Assembly: GCA_022749755.1 (NCBI GenBank)
Contig: CM040446.1
Coordinates: forward strand, 18,104,884-18,168,883
Reading direction: 5' to 3'
DNA length: 64,000 nucleotides
Origin: Azadirachta indica
Taxonomy: Eukaryota; Streptophyta; Magnoliopsida; Sapindales; Meliaceae
Of the stretch, positions 60,106 to 64,000 are shown one piece after another. The notes beneath the pieces were generated by a model. The model saw only the letters and a list, made by a program, of their open reading frames with translations. It was not told the DNA's origin and searched no databases. The first letter of the stretch is position 1; every line of letters starts with the position of its first letter. The translations under genes and the position numbers were made by a program.

Positions 60106-61475
60106 CTCAGTATGATTATAATTAAATACACATAAACATAAATTTAAATGTAAACATATATGAGGGAATTAACTTTCAACGCCCAATAATCACTAGAGCG
60201 ACCAGGAAATCATCTTAAGAGAAAAAAGCTTCCGCGTATACATGTCTAATATCTTGGTTGATAAAATTGTAGCAATTGCTTGAATGAAAAGCTGCCTGAC
60301 GCTTTTGTTTGGATGTTGATTTTCTTCATTTTTTTCATGATATGTATAGCATTTGAAGTGAAGAAGAACCCGTCCAAATTTGACCTAGTAGTTACAGATT
60401 TGGAAGGAAATTTGTGATTAATTGCAGAGATATATTTGGAAGTTCTAGAAATTGATTTTCATATATGTAGTCACTCCATTTTAAATAACAAGCAAATCTA
60501 ATGTTATTATTTCATATATATAGAATAGAATATACGATAGGATTTGATTGGATTGCGTGATATGTACTATACAATTAACGTACTATCATTATTTCCATTC
60601 TACAAATACTTGCGGCATTTTCAATTTCATAGCATTTCTTAATGGCTTCTTATATAAACAATTAAAATAGTAAACATGTGAATTGTATTAATATTAGTTA
60701 TTATCCTAGGAAAATATTATTATGAAATGTTTCGTTATAGTTTAATTAACAATAACATGTAATTTATTCTGCTTTCTTTCTTTTTTTTTTTTTTAATGAA
60801 TCCTCATGATTGAGGACTTTTATTTTTTAAAAAAAAACAGTAACATGTAATTATATAAACTAAAAGAAATATATATGTACATGACCTTTTGTGACTGAGT
60901 TTTTGATCCAACACTAGTAATAAAAAAAAGTCATTAGTACATGCTTGTTCGATATACCTTCTCTATAAATTGAAAGAACTCTTTTCGTATTAAAAAATAT
61001 TTTCAATTTTTAGTACCATTTAATTGTCAGTTGAAAGAGTTTATTGGATCAAATGTCATGTTACTTTTACTATAACAAGCTCAAATTTTAAGTATTTGAG
61101 AGAAGAGATTTTTAAAGTTAAATTACTTTAAAAGATTAAATCATTAAATATATCGTTATTTTACTTTTAAAAATTTTATTTATGTAACTTATAATAAAAC
61201 TATAGAAAATTTATCTATTAAAACAATTACATAACTTTTATTATAAAATATTTGTGATAATCAAACAATCAACATATTTTTATTAAAAATTTTATCATAA
61301 AAAATACTACTTTAAGAAATTTTATTTAAAAAATTATACTAAATAAGCTCTCAACTCTAGCATTTATTTATTTAGTGAATTAGATATGATTAGTATACTC
61401 ATGAATCATAGGTTTTTATTAACCGAGCCACAAAACATTTATTAGATATCTGATTTATGAAGTGGTACACCGAGA
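60106..61475. other. spacer between the DEFL-like exon and tRNA-Ala
   Basis: AT-rich, no firm gene. The signal-peptide exon of the minus-strand peptide would be expected here, but no ATG followed by a hydrophobic run and a GT donor was found on that strand. A poly-T tract lies at about 60779-60794. Confidence 0.4.
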
Positions 61476-61548
61476 GGGGATGTAGCTCAAATGGTAGAGC
61501 GCTCGCTTTGCATGCGAGAGGTACAGGGTTCGATCCCCTGCATCTCCA
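61476..61548 (+). tRNA. tRNA-Ala (anticodon UGC)
   Basis: A full cloverleaf is visible: acceptor GGGGATG pairs with CATCTCC, with discriminator A at 61548. The D arm is GCTCAAATGGTAGAGC, the anticodon stem is CTCGC/GCGAG with loop TTTGCAT, and the T arm is CAGGG-TTCGATC-CCCTG. There is no intron and no encoded CCA, as for eukaryotic nuclear tRNA genes. The internal A and B box promoters are intact (TAGCTCAAATGG and GGTTCGATCCC). A T-rich terminator signal (CATTTTGTTC) follows closely. Confidence 0.96.
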
Positions 61549-61650
61549 TTTAGTCATTTTGTTCTTTAACTTTTCTTACATTTTTCTAAGGACTTTTTAT
61601 CAGGAATGACTTAAAAAGAACAGAAGCCAAGTCAGCCAGAGTGCAGAGAA

Positions 61651-62122
61651 TATTATGTGGGAAATTTTGTGTGTAGCATCCATACAAAGCAAAGACAAAC
61701 AAGTAAAGTTGCATAGTTTACTTGCCAAGTGAAGAAAGCAGTATACAAATTTGATGGAGATTATGTGAAGAGCCTACAAGGTGATGGAGGATGGTTTATT
61801 GTTCTTGAAACATTGAAGAAAGGGCACGCACCTTTTAGTACTGCTCCACCAGATATAATTAATGTAGTTTCCAGTTGGTGTAATTATGGTTTTTATTCTC
61901 CTGATTTTGGATGGAGAAAGCTTGCTTTGCGAGCATTAATTATTGACTTTGCTGAATCAGTTTCAGCTGCTTGATGCAATCGTACCGATGGATACTATAG
62001 AGGGGAATGGTGTTGAAGTATGGGCATCTTTGCTTAAGAAAGATATGGAAATAAACCAGGAATTCATAAAGAACTCCTTTCATTATCTACTGTTGATATA
62101 TCCAAGTCCCCTGAAGTTTTAA
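61651..62122 (+). pseudogene. BAHD acyltransferase pseudogene, 3' part
   Basis: BAHD enzymes transfer acyl groups from CoA thioesters to plant metabolites. Recognisable C-terminal text: YVGNFVC, then KLHSLLAK, a TGA in place of Leu at about 61722-61724, KAVYKFDGDYVKSLQGDGG, SSWCNYGFYSPDFGWRK, and after a frameshift TIEGNGVEVWASLLKKDME to a TAA ending at 62122. The signature DFGWG reads DFGWR here. The N-terminal half with the catalytic HxxxD motif is absent, and only the tRNA and AT-rich DNA lie upstream. It is clearly a decayed fragment. Confidence 0.75.
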
Positions 62123-63142
62123 GGTAAAAGAACAAATTTCGACTGATGAAAAATCTTATGTGTAAACATTTACAATTTCACGTCATGATGATCAATAAAC
62201 AGATTTTATAAGTTTCAACTGCGTTACATAATCAACAATTAAATAATAGAAATGGTATGAAGATGATCAAACTCATACGGACCCAACAAATATACATATT
62301 TATGGGTATAAATTAACATGATTGGAGACGGAAAGCCAGGCAAGGAACAATAAGAAAGTAATAGTAAGATGCAAAAGGGTAGCAGAAAAGGCTCATCTAT
62401 AGATATAGATACTTTAAGGAAAATGGAAAGCGATCGTCGGATAAGAAAAAGACAGGGACCAGGTTCGTTTAAGCCATTCGGAAGGCTGCAAGAAGGAGGA
62501 CCTCCTAAAAGCTCAAGGGATGGCAGCAAGAAGTGTTTGAAGAGATACAGCTTTAAGAGACGGGAAGAGAACAAGTGAAGTAGAGGATGAAAAGTTTGAA
62601 TGAGCTGTTATGGTGTACGGAGCAAGCAAAGGTTAAGAGTTACCTTGGAGAGTGAATGCGGCTGCTATTATTATTTATCAGTTTTAGGAAAAATATGTTG
62701 AGAACCCACAGAAATAAGAGGACTCTCAAATAGTTATAGATTATTTTATTCTATTCCTTTGAACTACTATTATAAAAGAATATACGCAATTTTCGCTAGA
62801 GGACCTATTCAATAGCAAAATTATTAGCTTGATAATTCCGGATATTTTAACTTATGGATCTCCTTACTCTTGTACTTTCATAAATAATGATATAAATTCT
62901 CTATTTCTTTCATGAAGGTCCTTAACTGCTCATAAACAGTCAGAAATACCATTTTAGTTCTAAGTTGTATACTTTTATGTTGTGATGTTTGAGATGCAAT
63001 ATATCAAGTGTGATTCTATTATTCCGATAAAAGTGACATATTTGATAATTACGTTCTTATTTGTAAGTATATAAAAACTCAGGAACCTGGATGTTATTAT
63101 CCCTACAATTCCTATTTTCATGCGTATACCCATCGAGGTTGT
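62123..63142. other. spacer with one small basic ORF
   Basis: A plus-strand frame at 62369-62578 encodes 69 residues, rich in Lys/Arg/Ser/Gly (core RKMESDRRIRKRQGPGSFK). It is GC-richer than its flanks and could be a fragment of an unknown gene. The opposite strand is also open (62239-62574), as often happens over such composition. No family was recognised on either strand, and the rest is AT-rich. Confidence 0.3.
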
Positions 63143-63148
63143 ATATAA
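63143..63148 (+). promoter_or_regulatory. TATA box of the PMEI-like gene
   Basis: TATAAT within GGTTGTATATAATCCCACC, 93 bp before the chosen ATG, followed by a pyrimidine-rich leader. Confidence 0.55.
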
Positions 63149-63235
63149 TCCCACCCTTGTTAGCTCCCATTCCATCGTCTCTGCTTTCGTTTGTTTTTCC
63201 TCCAAAAGAAGAGAAGAAAATTAACTGAGGTGAAA

Positions 63236-63904
63236 ATGAGGACAATCATCTTTGCCCTCGCTTTGTCTTCTCTCTTTTCGTTCTATAATGTTGATGCCAC
63301 TGCCAGATTACTCCTGCAGGAGGCTCAAGGGGCACCAGATCAACAACTGGATCAGTTGTGCCAGAAAACTGAAAACCCAGCCGAATGCCTAGCCACCTTC
63401 AAGCCACTAGTCTCTGGCCCCGTTGAGGTCCATTCACTCCTCCACACAGGCTTAAAAGTCATGGAGGATAAGACCAATAAAGCCATTGCCGACGCCGAGC
63501 AAATGAAGTCTCAGAATCCAGGATCGGATGCAGCTCAGGCAATTGACTACGCATTATATGCTTATCGCATGGTGGTCAACGGCACCAAGACCGCAGATGA
63601 GGCGGTAGCTAGTCGTGATTACGTGAAGCTGCATGAGGAACTTAACACAGAGGTTGTTTCCATCGAGGAACTTGGAGCCGACGAGAAGTCGCCGTTGGCG
63701 GAAGTGAATGCCGGCCTGCTTATCGTGGCTAAGAACAACTACGACCTTCTTATGAATGGCGTGAAACCCAGTTTGCCACAGACTCCCCTAGACGCAGAGG
63801 ACGCGGTAGAAGTGGAAGCCGTAGCCGAAGAGGCCGCCGAAGAGACTTCAGCTGCGAGTGGGGAAGTAGCTCCTGGTGAGAATGCGCAGGTGATCAATCA
63901 TTGA
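63236..63904 (+). CDS. secreted PMEI/invertase-inhibitor-like protein
   Basis: Single exon, 222 residues from the ATG at 63236. An upstream in-frame ATG at 63191 would add 15 basic residues before the signal peptide and is less likely. Residues 1-22 (MRTIIFALALSSLFSFYNVD...) form a signal peptide. The body is an Ala/Glu-rich four-helix-like domain: LDQLCQKTENPAECLATFKP with the first cysteine pair (C42, C51), then VHSLLHTGLKVMEDKTNKAI, an AIDYALYAYRMVVNGT helix, and VNAGLLIVAKNNYDLLMNGV. Family members inhibit pectin methylesterases or invertases in the cell wall. Two oddities: the usual second Cys pair is missing, and the last 40 or so residues are an acidic Glu/Ala tail (VEVEAVAEEAAEETSAASGE). 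Codon use is GC-rich and intact, so this is the one clearly functional protein gene seen. Pollen or fruit PMEI-like roles are possible but cannot be read from sequence. Confidence 0.78.
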   Translation: MRTIIFALALSSLFSFYNVDATARLLLQEAQGAPDQQLDQLCQKTENPAECLATFKPLVSGPVEVHSLLHTGLKVMEDKTNKAIADAEQMKSQNPGSDAAQAIDYALYAYRMVVNGTKTADEAVASRDYVKLHEELNTEVVSIEELGADEKSPLAEVNAGLLIVAKNNYDLLMNGVKPSLPQTPLDAEDAVEVEAVAEEAAEETSAASGEVAPGENAQVINH

Positions 63905-64000
63905 TTCAATTTCATGGAGGAGCAGAATTTTTATATGTGGAGGGAAAACTATTTGTAAACTGCAGCCAAAAGCTGCGCGTGTGCATTCTTTTTGTCTCAA
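63905..64000 (+). other. start of the PMEI-like gene 3' UTR
   Basis: The window ends 96 bases after the stop. No AATAAA signal is seen before the edge. Confidence 0.4.

Noticed and set aside
60313..60417. 34-codon plus-strand frame with a signal-like start MLIFFIFFMICIAF
   Set aside because: On the opposite strand to the DEFL-like exon and followed by an ordinary short stretch and stop; kept only as a curiosity.
62239..62574. 111-codon minus-strand frame opposite the basic ORF
   Set aside because: Open only because the plus strand is Arg/Lys/Gly-rich; no domain on either strand.
1..64000. CRISPR array, bacterial operon, viral or phage module
   Set aside because: Direct repeats are large gene duplications or microsatellites; introns, TATA boxes, nuclear tRNA and plant families leave no support for a prokaryotic or viral system.

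Overview
The window looks like nuclear DNA from a eudicot plant, probably Citrus or a close relative. That name is an inference from the style of the receptor-like proteins, not from a search. Supporting signs are very AT-rich spacers, short GT..AG introns with TACTAAT-like branch sites, TATA boxes about 80 bp before start codons, a nuclear-type tRNA-Ala and several plant-only protein families. There is a 100-base assembly gap at 2120-2219.

Layout. Positions 1-2119 hold two small exon-like pieces: a MATH-like fragment on the minus strand and a coiled-coil exon on the plus strand. From 7.4 to 59 kb lies a cluster of Cf/RLP-type receptor-like protein (RLP) genes, all on the plus strand: RLP-A (7389), RLP-B (17772), RLP-C (28120), RLP-D (34483), RLP-E (40875), a 5'-truncated RLP-F (50965) and RLP-G (55764). 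Three orphan 3' tails lie at 14649, 24944 and 50303. A-E are recent tandem copies in two unit lengths, about 10.35 kb and about 6.4 kb. F and G are older and more diverged. The ancestral gene had two exons and one intron of 76-113 nt placed inside an LRR codon (phase 1). It coded for a signal peptide, a cysteine-paired LRR N-cap, many extracellular LRRs, a non-LRR island, a C-cap, an acidic spacer, one glycine-rich membrane helix and a short basic tail.

The main result is that every RLP copy in the window is broken by premature stops, frameshifts, deletions or truncation. RLP-B (one stop codon) and RLP-D (one 4-nt duplication in the membrane helix) are closest to intact. RLP-C and RLP-D would still encode long LRR ectodomains without a proper membrane anchor. 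RLP-A carries an internal duplication made by recombination with an RLP-D-like sequence.

The spacers are not featureless. Each contains a long inverted repeat with arms of roughly 300-550 bp that starts just after the RLP 3' end. The spacer after RLP-E has also received a 947-bp foldback MITE with a 10-bp target duplication, and a second foldback MITE sits at the point where RLP-F is truncated.

Right of the cluster (59-64 kb) are a minus-strand exon for a six-cysteine defensin/NCR-like peptide, a tRNA-Ala(UGC), a BAHD acyltransferase pseudogene, and an intact secreted PMEI/invertase-inhibitor-like gene with an unusual acidic tail.
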